DNA from: Actimicrobium sp047621665
GTDB lineage: Bacteria > Pseudomonadota > Gammaproteobacteria > Burkholderiales > Burkholderiaceae_D
DNA length: 64,000 nt
NCBI GenBank assembly: GCA_047621665.1
Contig: JBLHMB010000007.1
Coordinates: 1 to 64,000 of the forward strand
Reading direction: 5' to 3'
The notes beneath the pieces are model-generated. The model did not search any database, was not told where the DNA came from, and was given only the letters and a program-made list of their open reading frames with translations. Position numbers and translations under genes: made by a program. Positions 9,432 through 18,811 of the stretch are shown here, piece by piece. The stretch's first letter is position 1; every line of letters begins with the position of its first letter.

Positions 9432-11351
9432 ATGGCGCTTGTCAAAAAGTTTTCCTCCGCAACGACCACCACCGGAGCTGAAAGCAGCAAGGTCTCCGCC
9501 GCCTCCGGACGCGACGCCGAAGCCCAGCGCAAAAAAGCGCGCACGCTGGCCAAGCAGCAGCAAGCCGCCGAGCGGATTGCCGCCGCCACCGCCCAACTGT
9601 CCTCCGGTATTAACGAAGCCTCTTCTGCAGCAGAATTATTGAAACGGGCAGCCGACCAGATCGCTACCGGCGCCGAAGAAGCCTCCGGCGCTGCGCAAGA
9701 ATCACTGGCCGCGCTGCAGCAAGTCGAAGGCGCGATTGCCCGCCAATTGCAAAATGCCGATATCAGCCAGACCAAGGCAGAGGCGGTGCAAACGCTGGTA
9801 TCGCAGATCAACGGCGAAGTCACCATGCTCATTGCCAACATCAGCGTCGCCGCCGACCGTCAGGGTGCGTCCGTGACGATGGTCGTCGAACTCGAAAAGC
9901 AAGCCGCCAACATTGGCGACATCGTCAAGGCGGTGGCCCGCATCGCCGACCAGACCAACTTGCTGGCATTGAACGCCGCCATCGAAGCCGCCCGCGCCGG
10001 CCAGCACGGCAAGGGTTTTGCAGTCGTCGCCGATGAAGTACGTACGCTGGCGGAAACCTCGGAAAAAAGTGCCAAGCAAATTCAGGATCTGGTCGGACAA
10101 ATCCAGCAGGAAGTCAAAGTCATCGCCGACGGCATGGGGTCATCGGTCGAACGTGTGCTCAGCGAAGTCGAAAACGGCAAGCGCATTACCGAGCAACTTG
10201 AACAGATCCGCATCGACTCGATCGAAATCGTCAGCGGTATCCGTGAAATTGCTACTGGCGCTTTGCAATCGACCAACGCGGCCAAGCAATCGCTGAAAGG
10301 TTCCGAAGACATCGCCGCTGCCGCCGAAGAGCAATCCGCCGCCGCCGAACAAGGCGCCAAGACCGTCGCGCAGCAGAGCCAGGCGTTGACCGAATGCGAG
10401 CAGACATCGCAAACGCTGGCCGAACTGGCCGAAGACCTGAAAAACTCGACCGATGTGGCCAAGAGCGCCGAAGAAGTCGCGGCTGCAGCCGAACAACTGT
10501 CGTCGGCTGTGCAGGAAATCAGCCAGTCCGGCACGCAAATCATGGCCGCACTTGAGCAGATCCTGAAAGGTGCGCAAGTGCAATCGGCCGGTACCGAAGA
10601 AGTCGCGGCAGCGATTTCACAAATTGAAAAAGGGGTCGAAGTCGCGCAAGTACGCGGCAAGGCCAGCGGCGAAAAAGTCGTCGCCATCAAGAGCCTGCTC
10701 GACGTCAACAAGACCAGCATCGATGGCTTGATCACCGGGATCTCGTCCTCGGTCGATGCGTCGCGCGGCAGTCTCAAGCAGATCAAGGAACTCGAACTGG
10801 TCTCGCGCCGGATCGACAAGATCGTCGATGCGATCACGACCGTCTCGATCCAGACCAACATGCTGGCCGTGAATGGTTCGATAGAAGCCGCGCGCGCCGG
10901 CGAATTCGGCAAGGGCTTTGTCGTGGTCGCCACCGATATCCGCAATCTGGCGCATGACTCGGCTGAAAATGCCGACCGCATCAAGGACCTGGTGCGTGCG
11001 GTACAGGACCAGATCGGTATCGTTGGTCGTGATCTCGATGAAATCATGGCGACCGCTTCCGGTGCTGCCGATAAGGCCAAGACGATTACCTCAAGCCTGG
11101 TCTCGATCGAAACGGACATCCTCGCTGTCGACACCGGCACCCGTGAAATTCTGGTCGCCGCCAACGAAATCGCCAACGCCATCGCGCAGGTCAAAACCGG
11201 CGTCGACCAGATTTCTCCCGCTGCCCAGCAAGCCGACAAGGCCGCCAACGAAGCCGCCACCGTGGCCCAGCAGCAATCGAAAGCGGCCGAACAACTGTCG
11301 TCGGCGGTCGAGGAAATTGCCTCGCTGGCTGACGAACTTCAAAGCGCCTGA
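9432..11351 (+). CDS. Soluble chemoreceptor-like protein with two MCP signalling tips
   Basis: 639 residues, strongly helical, no transmembrane segment and no recognisable ligand domain. Two MCP hairpin tips are present exactly 300 residues apart: ADQTNLLALNAAIEAARAG (tip at about 171-208) and SIQTNMLAVNGSIEAARAG (about 471-508), each followed by GKGF-VVA and an R-x-LA motif. Each should bind CheA and CheW. Between and after them are Ala/Glu/Gln-rich heptad helices that look like adaptation regions. AAAAGGAG gives a strong start. It heads the operon with the CheW fusion 11 bp downstream. Most receptors have one tip per chain; this appears to be an internal duplication. The input signal is unknown. 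Confidence 0.88.
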   Translation: MALVKKFSSATTTTGAESSKVSAASGRDAEAQRKKARTLAKQQQAAERIAAATAQLSSGINEASSAAELLKRAADQIATGAEEASGAAQESLAALQQVEGAIARQLQNADISQTKAEAVQTLVSQINGEVTMLIANISVAADRQGASVTMVVELEKQAANIGDIVKAVARIADQTNLLALNAAIEAARAGQHGKGFAVVADEVRTLAETSEKSAKQIQDLVGQIQQEVKVIADGMGSSVERVLSEVENGKRITEQLEQIRIDSIEIVSGIREIATGALQSTNAAKQSLKGSEDIAAAAEEQSAAAEQGAKTVAQQSQALTECEQTSQTLAELAEDLKNSTDVAKSAEEVAAAAEQLSSAVQEISQSGTQIMAALEQILKGAQVQSAGTEEVAAAISQIEKGVEVAQVRGKASGEKVVAIKSLLDVNKTSIDGLITGISSSVDASRGSLKQIKELELVSRRIDKIVDAITTVSIQTNMLAVNGSIEAARAGEFGKGFVVVATDIRNLAHDSAENADRIKDLVRAVQDQIGIVGRDLDEIMATASGAADKAKTITSSLVSIETDILAVDTGTREILVAANEIANAIAQVKTGVDQISPAAQQADKAANEAATVAQQQSKAAEQLSSAVEEIASLADELQSA

Positions 11352-11362
11352 CGGAGACCGTG

Positions 11363-12955
11363 ATGACTGCTGAAAAGAACGATTCCAACGCGGCCGCTTT
11401 GCAGGAAGCAACCAGAGCCGAAGTCGAAGCCACCACGGATATCCGTCAGTTCGTCACCTTTATCGTCGGCGACGAAGTATTCGCCGTCGACATGGCGCCG
11501 GTGCAGGAAATTATCCGAGTGCCGGACGTGGTCAAGGTGCCGCTGGCACCGCGCACGCTGGACGGCCTGGCCAATTTGCGCGGCAAGGTACTGCCCATCA
11601 TCAGCTTGCGGCGCATCTTCGGATTTGACGAACGCGTCGCCGACGATGCCAGCCGCGCCATCGTGATCGACCAGGGCCGCCAGCCACTGGGCTTCGTGGT
11701 GGACCGGGTAGTCAGCGTGGTCGGGGTCGATCCGCGCCATATCGAAGGCACGGCCGCCATCAGTTCGACGGTCAACACCGAACTGGTGTCGGGCCTGCTC
11801 AAGGATGTCGGCGGTTACCCGATGATTATGGTGCTCGATTTTGGCAAGCTGATCGCCGCTGAATTCGCCGACATTGCAGTCAAGGCCGGCAACCACACCG
11901 AGATCGCCACGCAAGCAGTACAACGCCCGGACGCGCTGCAGGACAAGATCAATGACGAACTGCATCTGGTCAACTTTGAAGTCGCGGACCAGGAATACGC
12001 GATCGTCATCGACGATGTGCAAGAGACCGTACAGGTACCGGAACTGATCATCCACGTCCCGCATTCGGAATCGCATGTGCTGGGCGTGATGACCTTGCGT
12101 AACCGGTTGCTGCCGCTGGTATCGCTGCGCCGCATGTTCGGGTTGCCGACCCGTGATGCCGACGAAAACAGCCGCATCGTGGTCGTCTCGCTGGGTGCGG
12201 CCTCGGTCGGCGTCGTGATGGATAGCGTCAATGAAGTGCTGCGGGTAGCCCGCACCGAGGTTGATCCGATGCCGGCCATGCTGTCGAAGGAAGGCAATCT
12301 GTCGGACATCTCGCAAATTTGCCGGCTCGACAGCGGCAAGCGCCTGGTCTCGATTCTCTCGGTGGGCAACATGTTTCGCCACGCCGCCATCAAGGAAGCA
12401 CTGACTACGGTGGACAATATGGCCGACAAAAACGGGCTCGATGATAATGACGGCACCAGCCGCGTCACCCGCAGCGACGATGACCGCAGTGATGATGAAG
12501 AACAGGTCGTGGTATTCGTGCTGGGCAAGGAAGAATTCGGCGTACCAATCGACAGCGTGCAGGAAATCGTCCGTGTCGCCGAAGCGATGACACGCGTACC
12601 GAAGGCACCACCGGCAGTCGAAGGCGTCATCAACTTGCGCGGCGCGGTACTGCCGGTGATGGACTTGCGTCGTCGCCTCGGCCTCGAACAGATCGAGCGC
12701 AGCGATCGCCAGCGCATCATGGTGTTTCTCATTGATGGCGTGCGCACCGGTTTCATCGTCGATTCGGTGGTCGAAGTGCTCAAGGTCCACAAGAACACCA
12801 TCGAAGCCGCACCGCACCTGTCCGGTGAACAGTCGATGCTGCTGGCACGCATGGCCAATCTGGAAAAACAAAAGCGCATGGTGCAACTGCTTGATCCGAC
12901 CTATCTGATCGAAAAGCAGGAACTGCAGGCATTGGCACAACTGGCTGCTGCGTAA
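11363..12955 (+). CDS. Triple CheW-domain fusion protein
   Basis: 530 residues from the ATG at 11363 (GGAG 6 bp upstream; the GTG at 11360 is too close). Three CheW domains in tandem at about 25-170, 200-345 and 375-515: each starts with a V-x-F-x-V/L-G/A strand (FVTFIVGDEVFAV, LVNFEVADQEYAI, VVFVLGKEEFGV) and carries the NLRG/LRN segment (NLRGKVLPII, LRNRLLPLVSL, NLRGAVLPVMDL). CheW bridges receptor tips and the CheA P5 domain. A single chain with three adaptors next to a receptor with two tips suggests an array of altered stoichiometry. The middle domain has RNRLLP instead of RG, so it may differ in binding. Confidence 0.92.
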   Translation: MTAEKNDSNAAALQEATRAEVEATTDIRQFVTFIVGDEVFAVDMAPVQEIIRVPDVVKVPLAPRTLDGLANLRGKVLPIISLRRIFGFDERVADDASRAIVIDQGRQPLGFVVDRVVSVVGVDPRHIEGTAAISSTVNTELVSGLLKDVGGYPMIMVLDFGKLIAAEFADIAVKAGNHTEIATQAVQRPDALQDKINDELHLVNFEVADQEYAIVIDDVQETVQVPELIIHVPHSESHVLGVMTLRNRLLPLVSLRRMFGLPTRDADENSRIVVVSLGAASVGVVMDSVNEVLRVARTEVDPMPAMLSKEGNLSDISQICRLDSGKRLVSILSVGNMFRHAAIKEALTTVDNMADKNGLDDNDGTSRVTRSDDDRSDDEEQVVVFVLGKEEFGVPIDSVQEIVRVAEAMTRVPKAPPAVEGVINLRGAVLPVMDLRRRLGLEQIERSDRQRIMVFLIDGVRTGFIVDSVVEVLKVHKNTIEAAPHLSGEQSMLLARMANLEKQKRMVQLLDPTYLIEKQELQALAQLAAA

Positions 12956-12974
12956 ATCACCACGGAGCACAGTG

Positions 12975-14018
12975 ATGATCAAATTGCTTATCGTCGATGA
13001 CTCGGCCCTGATGCGGCGACAGCTGTCGTCGCTGTTCGAGGCCGAAGGGGATTTCACGATTCGACTGGCACGCAATGGCAATGAAGCAGTCAACGAAAAC
13101 ATCGCTTTCGAGCCGGATGTCATTACCCTCGATATCAACATGCCGGAAATGGATGGCCTCACCGCGTTGTCGCTGATCATGGCCGGCCGGCCGGTGCCGG
13201 TGGTGATGATTTCGTCACTGACGGAAAAAGGCGCGCTGGCCACTTTCGAGGCGCTCAACCTGGGTGCGGTCGATTACATCGTCAAGCCGGGCGGTACGAT
13301 TTCGCTCTCGCTCGACGTGATCCGCGACGCCATTATTGCCAAGGTACGCACGGCAGCCAGAGCACGCATGCGGCTGCCGCGCAAATCCGCTGACAAACTG
13401 CCAGCGCCGATCAAGGCGACTGTCGCACCCGTGAGCAAGATCGGCGAAGGGCTAGTCATGATCGGCGTCTCGACCGGCGGGCCGAGCACGCTGGAACTGG
13501 TGCTGCCGCATCTGCCGGCGCAATTCCCGTATCCGGTGCTGGTGGCGCAGCACATGCCGGCCAGTTTTACGTTGTCATTTGCCCAGCGCATGAATGAATT
13601 GTGTGCAATGCAAGTGGTCGAGGTCAGCAAACCGATGGCACTCGAACCCGGCACGATTTACGTCGCCAAGGGCGGCGCCGACCTGCAAGTGGTACGCCGC
13701 GTCGGCAAGCTCACTGCGATTGCGAAACCCGAGAGCAGTGAACACCTGTGGCATCCGTCAGTTGATCTGATGGCGCGTTCGGTGCTGGAACAACTCGATG
13801 CCAGGCAAGTCATGGCGGTCATGCTGACCGGTATGGGTAACGACGGCGCAGCCGCTTTTACCGAAGTCAAACGACGTGGCGGACGCACCATTGCCGAATC
13901 CAAAGAGTCCGCCGTGGTGTTCGGCATGCCCGCCGAACTAATCAAGCTAGGTGGTGCGTCGGTCACCCTGCCTGCAGAAAAAATCGCCCGCCAGCTTAAT
14001 GCCTGGCTAGGCTGCTGA
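12975..14018 (+). CDS. cheB: Chemotaxis protein-glutamate methylesterase CheB
   Basis: 347 residues from the ATG at 12975 with CGGAG upstream. N-terminal receiver (about 1-120; acidic pair VDDS, Asp53 in ITLDINMPEMDG) and C-terminal methylesterase (about 150-345) with the nucleophile serine in GVSTGGPSTLE, a His in VAQHMPASFT and MLTGMGNDGA near the end. It removes methyl groups from receptor glutamates and deamidates glutamines when phosphorylated by CheA. Length and domain order are typical. With CheR two genes on it forms the adaptation pair of this operon. Confidence 0.96.
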   Translation: MIKLLIVDDSALMRRQLSSLFEAEGDFTIRLARNGNEAVNENIAFEPDVITLDINMPEMDGLTALSLIMAGRPVPVVMISSLTEKGALATFEALNLGAVDYIVKPGGTISLSLDVIRDAIIAKVRTAARARMRLPRKSADKLPAPIKATVAPVSKIGEGLVMIGVSTGGPSTLELVLPHLPAQFPYPVLVAQHMPASFTLSFAQRMNELCAMQVVEVSKPMALEPGTIYVAKGGADLQVVRRVGKLTAIAKPESSEHLWHPSVDLMARSVLEQLDARQVMAVMLTGMGNDGAAAFTEVKRRGGRTIAESKESAVVFGMPAELIKLGGASVTLPAEKIARQLNAWLGC

Positions 14019-14031
14019 CCAAGGAACCAAT

Positions 14032-14679
14032 ATGGCCTTCATCAAAAAATCTCCTGATGCGGCACTCGCCGAAACCGCACCGGCAGATGCGAACGACTCG
14101 CACCGTGCAGCAGAACGTGATTTCGCCGGACTGATCGACCAGCTCGACGATGCCGACCCGGCCACCCGACGCTGGGCTGCGCGCGACTTGCTGGCTTTTC
14201 CGGCCTCGACGGGCGCGCTGGTAGCGCGCCTGAAACGCGAAGACGACCGCTCGGTCCGCGAATTCATCCTGACCAGCCTGACCCGGCTCGGTGACGAGAT
14301 CGCCGTGGCGGGTCTGGTCGAATGGCTGCGCAGCGAAGACGCCGTCATGCGCAACGAAGCCATCGAAGCAATGAAAGCCTTGCCCGATGAGGTCGCACCG
14401 ATCATGGGTGGCCTGCTGGCCGATGCCGATCCGGACGTGCGCATCATGGCGGTCAATGTGCTCGAATCATTACGCCATCCGCATGTCGAGGAATGGCTCA
14501 TCAACGTCATCGACAACGATAGCGTCATCAATGTCTGCGGCACCGCCGTCGACTTGCTGGGCGAAGTCGGCTCAGCGGCGGCACGCACACCGCTGCTGCG
14601 ACTGCGCGAACGGTTTGCCGACGAACCGTATATCCGTTTTGCCACCGATCTGGCATTAAAACGCATCGGGGAGGCTTGA
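14032..14679 (+). CDS. HEAT-repeat protein of the chemosensory operon
   Basis: 215 residues with about five HEAT-like helical repeats from residue 40 on (RRWAARDLLAF, VREFILTSLTRLGD, VMRNEAIEAMKAL, VRIMAVNVLESL, VINVCGTAVDLLGEVG). No catalytic motif and no signal peptide, so a cytosolic scaffold is likely. It lies 13 bp after cheB and 7 bp before cheR, which argues for a role in this pathway, for instance docking of CheB or CheR, but the sequence does not prove that. The N-terminal 35 residues are low-complexity and probably disordered. Confidence 0.85.
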   Translation: MAFIKKSPDAALAETAPADANDSHRAAERDFAGLIDQLDDADPATRRWAARDLLAFPASTGALVARLKREDDRSVREFILTSLTRLGDEIAVAGLVEWLRSEDAVMRNEAIEAMKALPDEVAPIMGGLLADADPDVRIMAVNVLESLRHPHVEEWLINVIDNDSVINVCGTAVDLLGEVGSAAARTPLLRLRERFADEPYIRFATDLALKRIGEA

Positions 14680-14686
14680 GCCTGCC

Positions 14687-15529
14687 ATGCCTAAAATCAC
14701 CATCAGCGACGACGATTTTCTGAAATTTCAGGAGTTCTTTTATCGCAAGACCGGTATCCAGTTTGAAACGTCGAAGCGCTACTTCGTCGACAAGCGCCTG
14801 ATCGAACGCATCGCTGCCACCGACAACGACAGCTTTCGCGGCTATTTTACGATGCTGCGTTTTCAGACCTCGGGCAACGAGTTGCAGGCGCTGGTGAACC
14901 TGATGACGATCAACGAAACTTATTTCTTTCGCGAGGAATACCAGTTTCGTTGCCTGGTCGATTCCATCCTGCCCGATCTGGCGGCGCGCAAAAAAGACAA
15001 GTCGCCGATCCGCATCTGGGTGATTCCGTCGTCGTCGGGTGAAGAAGCCTATTCAATCGCGATGTGCCTGATCGAACGCTGGTCCGCCATCAACGACTGG
15101 GACGTCGAAATTATCTCGTCGGACATCGATACCAAAATCCTCAATCAGGCCCGCGCGGGTGTGTATTCGGAACGCTCGGTCAAGCATGTACCGCGCAATT
15201 ACCTGCAAAAATATTTTCGCGAAACCTCAGCCGGGTTCCAGCTCAACGACGACTTGCGCGGCACCGTCGAGTTCACCCGCGTGAATCTGATGGAAGCGGC
15301 CGACGTGCGCAGCTATCGCAATTTCGACGTGATTTTTTGTCGCAACCTGCTGATTTATTTTGATGACATTTCGCGCAAGCAGGCTGCCGAAACGTTTTAT
15401 GACGCGCTGCATCCGGGTGGCTTTATTTGCCTCGGCCATTCGGAATCGATGAGTCGCATTTCTTCCCTCTACAAGATCCGCAAGTTTCCAGAGGCAATCG
15501 TGTATCAAAAACCCGGGGATCGAAAATGA
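14687..15529 (+). CDS. cheR: Chemotaxis protein methyltransferase CheR
   Basis: 280 residues. SAM-dependent methylation of receptor glutamates. N-terminal helical domain (about 1-75) followed by the methyltransferase fold: IRIWVIPSSSGEEAYSIAM (motif I, with VIPSSS where most CheR have SAACSTG), ISSDIDTKILNQAR, and DVIFCRNLLIYFD. Size agrees with the family. GGAGG lies upstream inside the preceding gene. The stop overlaps the next start (ATGA at 15526). The altered motif I still keeps G-E-E, so activity is expected. Confidence 0.94.
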   Translation: MPKITISDDDFLKFQEFFYRKTGIQFETSKRYFVDKRLIERIAATDNDSFRGYFTMLRFQTSGNELQALVNLMTINETYFFREEYQFRCLVDSILPDLAARKKDKSPIRIWVIPSSSGEEAYSIAMCLIERWSAINDWDVEIISSDIDTKILNQARAGVYSERSVKHVPRNYLQKYFRETSAGFQLNDDLRGTVEFTRVNLMEAADVRSYRNFDVIFCRNLLIYFDDISRKQAAETFYDALHPGGFICLGHSESMSRISSLYKIRKFPEAIVYQKPGDRK

Positions 15530-15900
15530 AACGCATCCTGATTGTCGATGACGCGGCCACCGTACGCATGTACCACCGCAGCATTCTGGAAGCCGCAGGC
15601 TATACCGTGGACGAAGCCATCAATGGCATCGAAGCACTCGAGAAAGCCTTGAACGCGACTTACGACCTGTATCTGGTCGATGTCAATATGCCCAAGCTGG
15701 ACGGCTACTCGTTCGTGCGCGAACTGCGCGGCCACTCGACCATACCGCAAGCACCAGCGGTGATGATCTCGACCGAAGCCAAGAACAGCGACCAGACCAA
15801 AGCCTTCGAAGCGGGTGCCAATATGTACATCATCAAACCGACCCGCCCGGATCTGCTGGTAGCGCATGTGCGCTTGCTGCTTGGTGACAGCAGCACATGA
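15526..15900 (+). CDS. Single-domain response regulator (CheY-like)
   Basis: 124 residues from the ATG that overlaps the cheR stop; longer in-frame starts would extend back into cheR. Receiver with IVDDAA, phospho-Asp in YLVDVNMPKLDG, MISTEA and IIKPTRP. It lacks the aromatic signature of motor CheY, so it may act as phosphate sink or regulate a non-flagellar target. The stop overlaps the cheA start by 4 bp, so phosphotransfer from this CheA is likely. Confidence 0.93.
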   Translation: MKRILIVDDAATVRMYHRSILEAAGYTVDEAINGIEALEKALNATYDLYLVDVNMPKLDGYSFVRELRGHSTIPQAPAVMISTEAKNSDQTKAFEAGANMYIIKPTRPDLLVAHVRLLLGDSST

Positions 15901-18548
15901 CGCCGTTACTGCAGCAGTTCCTGTCGGAGGCGCGCGAATTCTTGCAAGGCATTAGCGAGAAGTTGATGCAGCTTGAAAACACGCCCGACGATGGCGCGCT
16001 GATGGGCGAGCTGTTCCGGCTGGTGCACACGCTCAAGGGCAATTGCGGCCTGTTCGACTATCCGGAAATGCTGCGCGTGCTGCACGCCGCCGAAGACTTG
16101 ATGGTGGTGGTGCGCGAAGGAGACCTGCCCTATAGCCAGCAACTAGCCGACCGGCTGCTCGATGCAATGGATTTTGTCAGCCTGCTGCTCGACGGGATCG
16201 ACGCCGGCAACGACAACGCTGCCGCCCATGCGCCGGCCGCCGTAGCGATGGCGGCAGCCTTGCGCCAGCTGATCGCCAAGCCGGATGCCGGCACCGGCGA
16301 CATTACCGGGGCGGCGGGCACGCCGGACGGTGCGGCCGGACTGCCGCTACAGCAGGTGCCGGAAGCCTTGCGCATGGAGTGGTACCGGGCTGGTACCACG
16401 CTGCTGTGGATCAGCTACGTGCCCGAAGCCGAATGCTTTTTCAAAGGCGAAGATCCGTTCTTCCTGGCGCGCAATGTGCCGGCGATTAGTTGGCAGCGCG
16501 TCAGTGCCGCCAGCGCCTGGCCGGTACTGACCGAACTTGATGCGTATCACAGCAACCTGCACCTTGAGCTGGTCAGTAGCGCCAGCCGGGCCGAGCTGGA
16601 CGAACATTTTCGCTACGTACCGGAACAGGTCACGATCACGTCCTTTTCGACACTTGCGTTAGTGCTGCCGCAAGGCGATGAAAACGGCGGTCCGGTCTAC
16701 GAAGATTTCGTACTGGCCGCACTGGCCCATCTGGATCGCGGCGACCTCGCCACGCTGGAGCGCGCCGCGCGCTCGATGCTGGAATTATCGGCCGCCGGAT
16801 TGTGGCTGGCCTCGGCCTTGCGCTGGCTGTTGGTGATCCTTGACACCGAACCGGCCAACCGCGCGGCGCTGCATGCGGTCATTGTCTCGTTGCGCACGTT
16901 TGCTGCGCCACGGCTGTCGGCAGAACTTGCCGACGCAACTGCCGACGCGGCGACTGGTTCGGCACCCGCACCAGCACCGGCGAACTCCCCAGCACACGAT
17001 ATCGCCGCCACCGTCATCGCCAACCAGCTGATGATTCTGCGCATGCCGGACCAGGTGAACTGGTTGCCGGGACGACTGAAATCAGTCGGCTCGACGCTGG
17101 CTGCCTGCTTTGCCAGCATCGGCCGATCCGACCTGCTGCCCGGACTCGATGCCGCGCTGGCCACCGCGATGGCGCAATCGGCCTCGGCGGTATTGCTCGA
17201 CTGGCTGGTCGCAGCAACCGAAGCACCGGCGGCCGTGGCTGACACGACACCCGGGGCGGCACTTGACGTTGCCGTAGCGGCGAAGGAAATCGACGTACCC
17301 GGGAACGCGGTTGTGCCCGTTGCCGACGGCGACATCAAGTTCAACCGGCGCGCCGACGACAGCAGCGTTGTCAGCGCCAAAACCCTGCGCGTCGACCAGG
17401 AAAAAATCGACCGTCTGATGAACCTGATCGGCGAAATGGTGGTCGCCAAAAATGGCTTGCCGTATCTGGCGGGTCGCGCCGAAAGTGTTTTTGGCGTACG
17501 CGAACTGTCGCGTGAAATCAAGGCCCAGTACGCGGTGATCAACCGCATCGCCGAAGAAATGCAGGGCGCCATCATGCAGGTGCGGATGATGCCGGTATCG
17601 TTCGTGTTCCAGCGCTTTCCGCGACTGGTGCGCGATATCTCGCGCAAGCTCGGCAAGGAAGTCAATCTGGTGCTGATCGGCGAAGACACCGAAGCCGACA
17701 AGAACATCATCGAAGCACTGGCCGATCCGCTGATCCATATCGTGCGCAACAGTCTCGATCACGGCCTCGAAGCGCCTGAAGTACGACGCGCCGCCGGCAA
17801 GCCGGCCGAAGGCAAACTGGAAATCCGCGCCACGCAGGAAGCCGGTCGCGTGATCATCGACATCATCGATGACGGCAAGGGCATCGACCCGGTCATCATC
17901 AAGCGCAAAGCCTACGAAAAAGGCTTGATCGACGAAGCCACGCTGGAACGCATCAGCGATCAGGAAGCCATCAATCTGGTATTTGCGGCCGGCTTCTCGA
18001 CCGCCGAGGTGGTGTCGGACCTGTCCGGTCGGGGTGTCGGCATGGATGTCGTGCGTGCGGCGGTGGAACAGGTCAACGGCATCGTCACGCTCGAAAGCAA
18101 GGTCGGCGAAGGGACGCGCTTGCGCCTGTCGCTGCCGTTGTCGATTGCGGTGACCAACGTGATGATCATCGAATCGAACCGGCAAATTTTTGGCGTGCCG
18201 ATGGACATGGTGGTCGAAACTGTGCGCGTGCCGCGTAGCGAAATCCATGCGATCAAGAACCACCAGACTGCCGTCTTGCGCGGGCGCGTAGTGCCGCTGC
18301 GCTCGCTCAATTCCTTGCTGGCGACGAATGAAGAACAACGCGCCAACGAAGAAGACGAACTGGCCACGCTGGTGGTGCGACTCCATGGCGAGCATGTCGG
18401 CATCGTCGTCGATGACTTCCGGGAAGTGGCCGACATCATCCTTAAACCGATGGGCGGCATCCTCGGCGGCATGTCCGGCTACACCGGTTCGGCCTTGCTA
18501 GGTGATGGCTCGGTGCTGATGGTGCTTAACCTCAAGGAGCTGGTCTGA
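15897..18548 (+). CDS. cheA: Chemotaxis histidine kinase CheA
   Basis: 883 residues, longer than the classical 650. P1 Hpt with His44 in VHTLKGNCGL; a long region (about 120-490) without a recognisable P2, rich in Ala and containing one W/F-rich stretch; P3 dimerisation near 500-560; P4 kinase with IVRNSLDHGLE, DDGKGID and GRGVGMDVV; P5 CheW-like regulatory domain at the C-terminus (about 740-883). It phosphorylates the CheY and CheB proteins of the operon. The unusual middle region may include a degenerate Hpt or a divergent docking domain. TGATG links it to the 78-residue gene. Confidence 0.95.
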   Translation: MTPLLQQFLSEAREFLQGISEKLMQLENTPDDGALMGELFRLVHTLKGNCGLFDYPEMLRVLHAAEDLMVVVREGDLPYSQQLADRLLDAMDFVSLLLDGIDAGNDNAAAHAPAAVAMAAALRQLIAKPDAGTGDITGAAGTPDGAAGLPLQQVPEALRMEWYRAGTTLLWISYVPEAECFFKGEDPFFLARNVPAISWQRVSAASAWPVLTELDAYHSNLHLELVSSASRAELDEHFRYVPEQVTITSFSTLALVLPQGDENGGPVYEDFVLAALAHLDRGDLATLERAARSMLELSAAGLWLASALRWLLVILDTEPANRAALHAVIVSLRTFAAPRLSAELADATADAATGSAPAPAPANSPAHDIAATVIANQLMILRMPDQVNWLPGRLKSVGSTLAACFASIGRSDLLPGLDAALATAMAQSASAVLLDWLVAATEAPAAVADTTPGAALDVAVAAKEIDVPGNAVVPVADGDIKFNRRADDSSVVSAKTLRVDQEKIDRLMNLIGEMVVAKNGLPYLAGRAESVFGVRELSREIKAQYAVINRIAEEMQGAIMQVRMMPVSFVFQRFPRLVRDISRKLGKEVNLVLIGEDTEADKNIIEALADPLIHIVRNSLDHGLEAPEVRRAAGKPAEGKLEIRATQEAGRVIIDIIDDGKGIDPVIIKRKAYEKGLIDEATLERISDQEAINLVFAAGFSTAEVVSDLSGRGVGMDVVRAAVEQVNGIVTLESKVGEGTRLRLSLPLSIAVTNVMIIESNRQIFGVPMDMVVETVRVPRSEIHAIKNHQTAVLRGRVVPLRSLNSLLATNEEQRANEEDELATLVVRLHGEHVGIVVDDFREVADIILKPMGGILGGMSGYTGSALLGDGSVLMVLNLKELV

Positions 18549-18784
18549 TGCCTGTTCACTACAAAAAAAATCTGGTCGTCTTTGATGACGTGGTCTCGGT
18601 TGAAGACGCCGAAGACCTGCTGCAGTGGTGCCAGAAAAACCCCAAAGCGAAAGCCGATTTCTCGACCTGTCTGCACCTGCACGCCGCCAACCTGCAAGTG
18701 CTGATGGCTGCTGGCGTGGCGGTCTCCGCATGGCCGCAAGACCAACCCCTGGCGACCTGGCTGCACGCAGCCATGGACGCCTGA
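18548..18784 (+). CDS. Small protein of the chemosensory operon, possibly STAS-like
   Basis: 78 residues, start overlapping the cheA stop (TGATG). No signal peptide or membrane segment. I do not recognise a firm family. The C-terminal half (DFSTCLHLHAANLQVLMAAG) resembles the D-x-S/T-x-C-x-x-L/V-H/D-x-A-x-LQVLL pattern of the second strand and helix of STAS-type antagonists, which would suit a chemosensory or stressosome partner. Its position between CheA and a CheY suggests an auxiliary role. A shortened STAS fold is the best guess. Confidence 0.7.
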   Translation: MPVHYKKNLVVFDDVVSVEDAEDLLQWCQKNPKAKADFSTCLHLHAANLQVLMAAGVAVSAWPQDQPLATWLHAAMDA

Positions 18785-18811
18785 ACAACTCACAGGAAGC
18801 AAGAAACAACC

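Noticed and set aside
10082..13258. Long minus-strand frames (up to 639 residues) opposite the receptor and CheW genes
   Set aside because: Low-complexity translations caused by GC-rich coding on the other strand; the plus-strand genes have clear families.
16697..18395. Minus-strand frames of 350 and 437 residues opposite cheA
   Set aside because: CheA motifs occupy the plus strand; the antisense frames have no recognisable domain or ribosome binding site.
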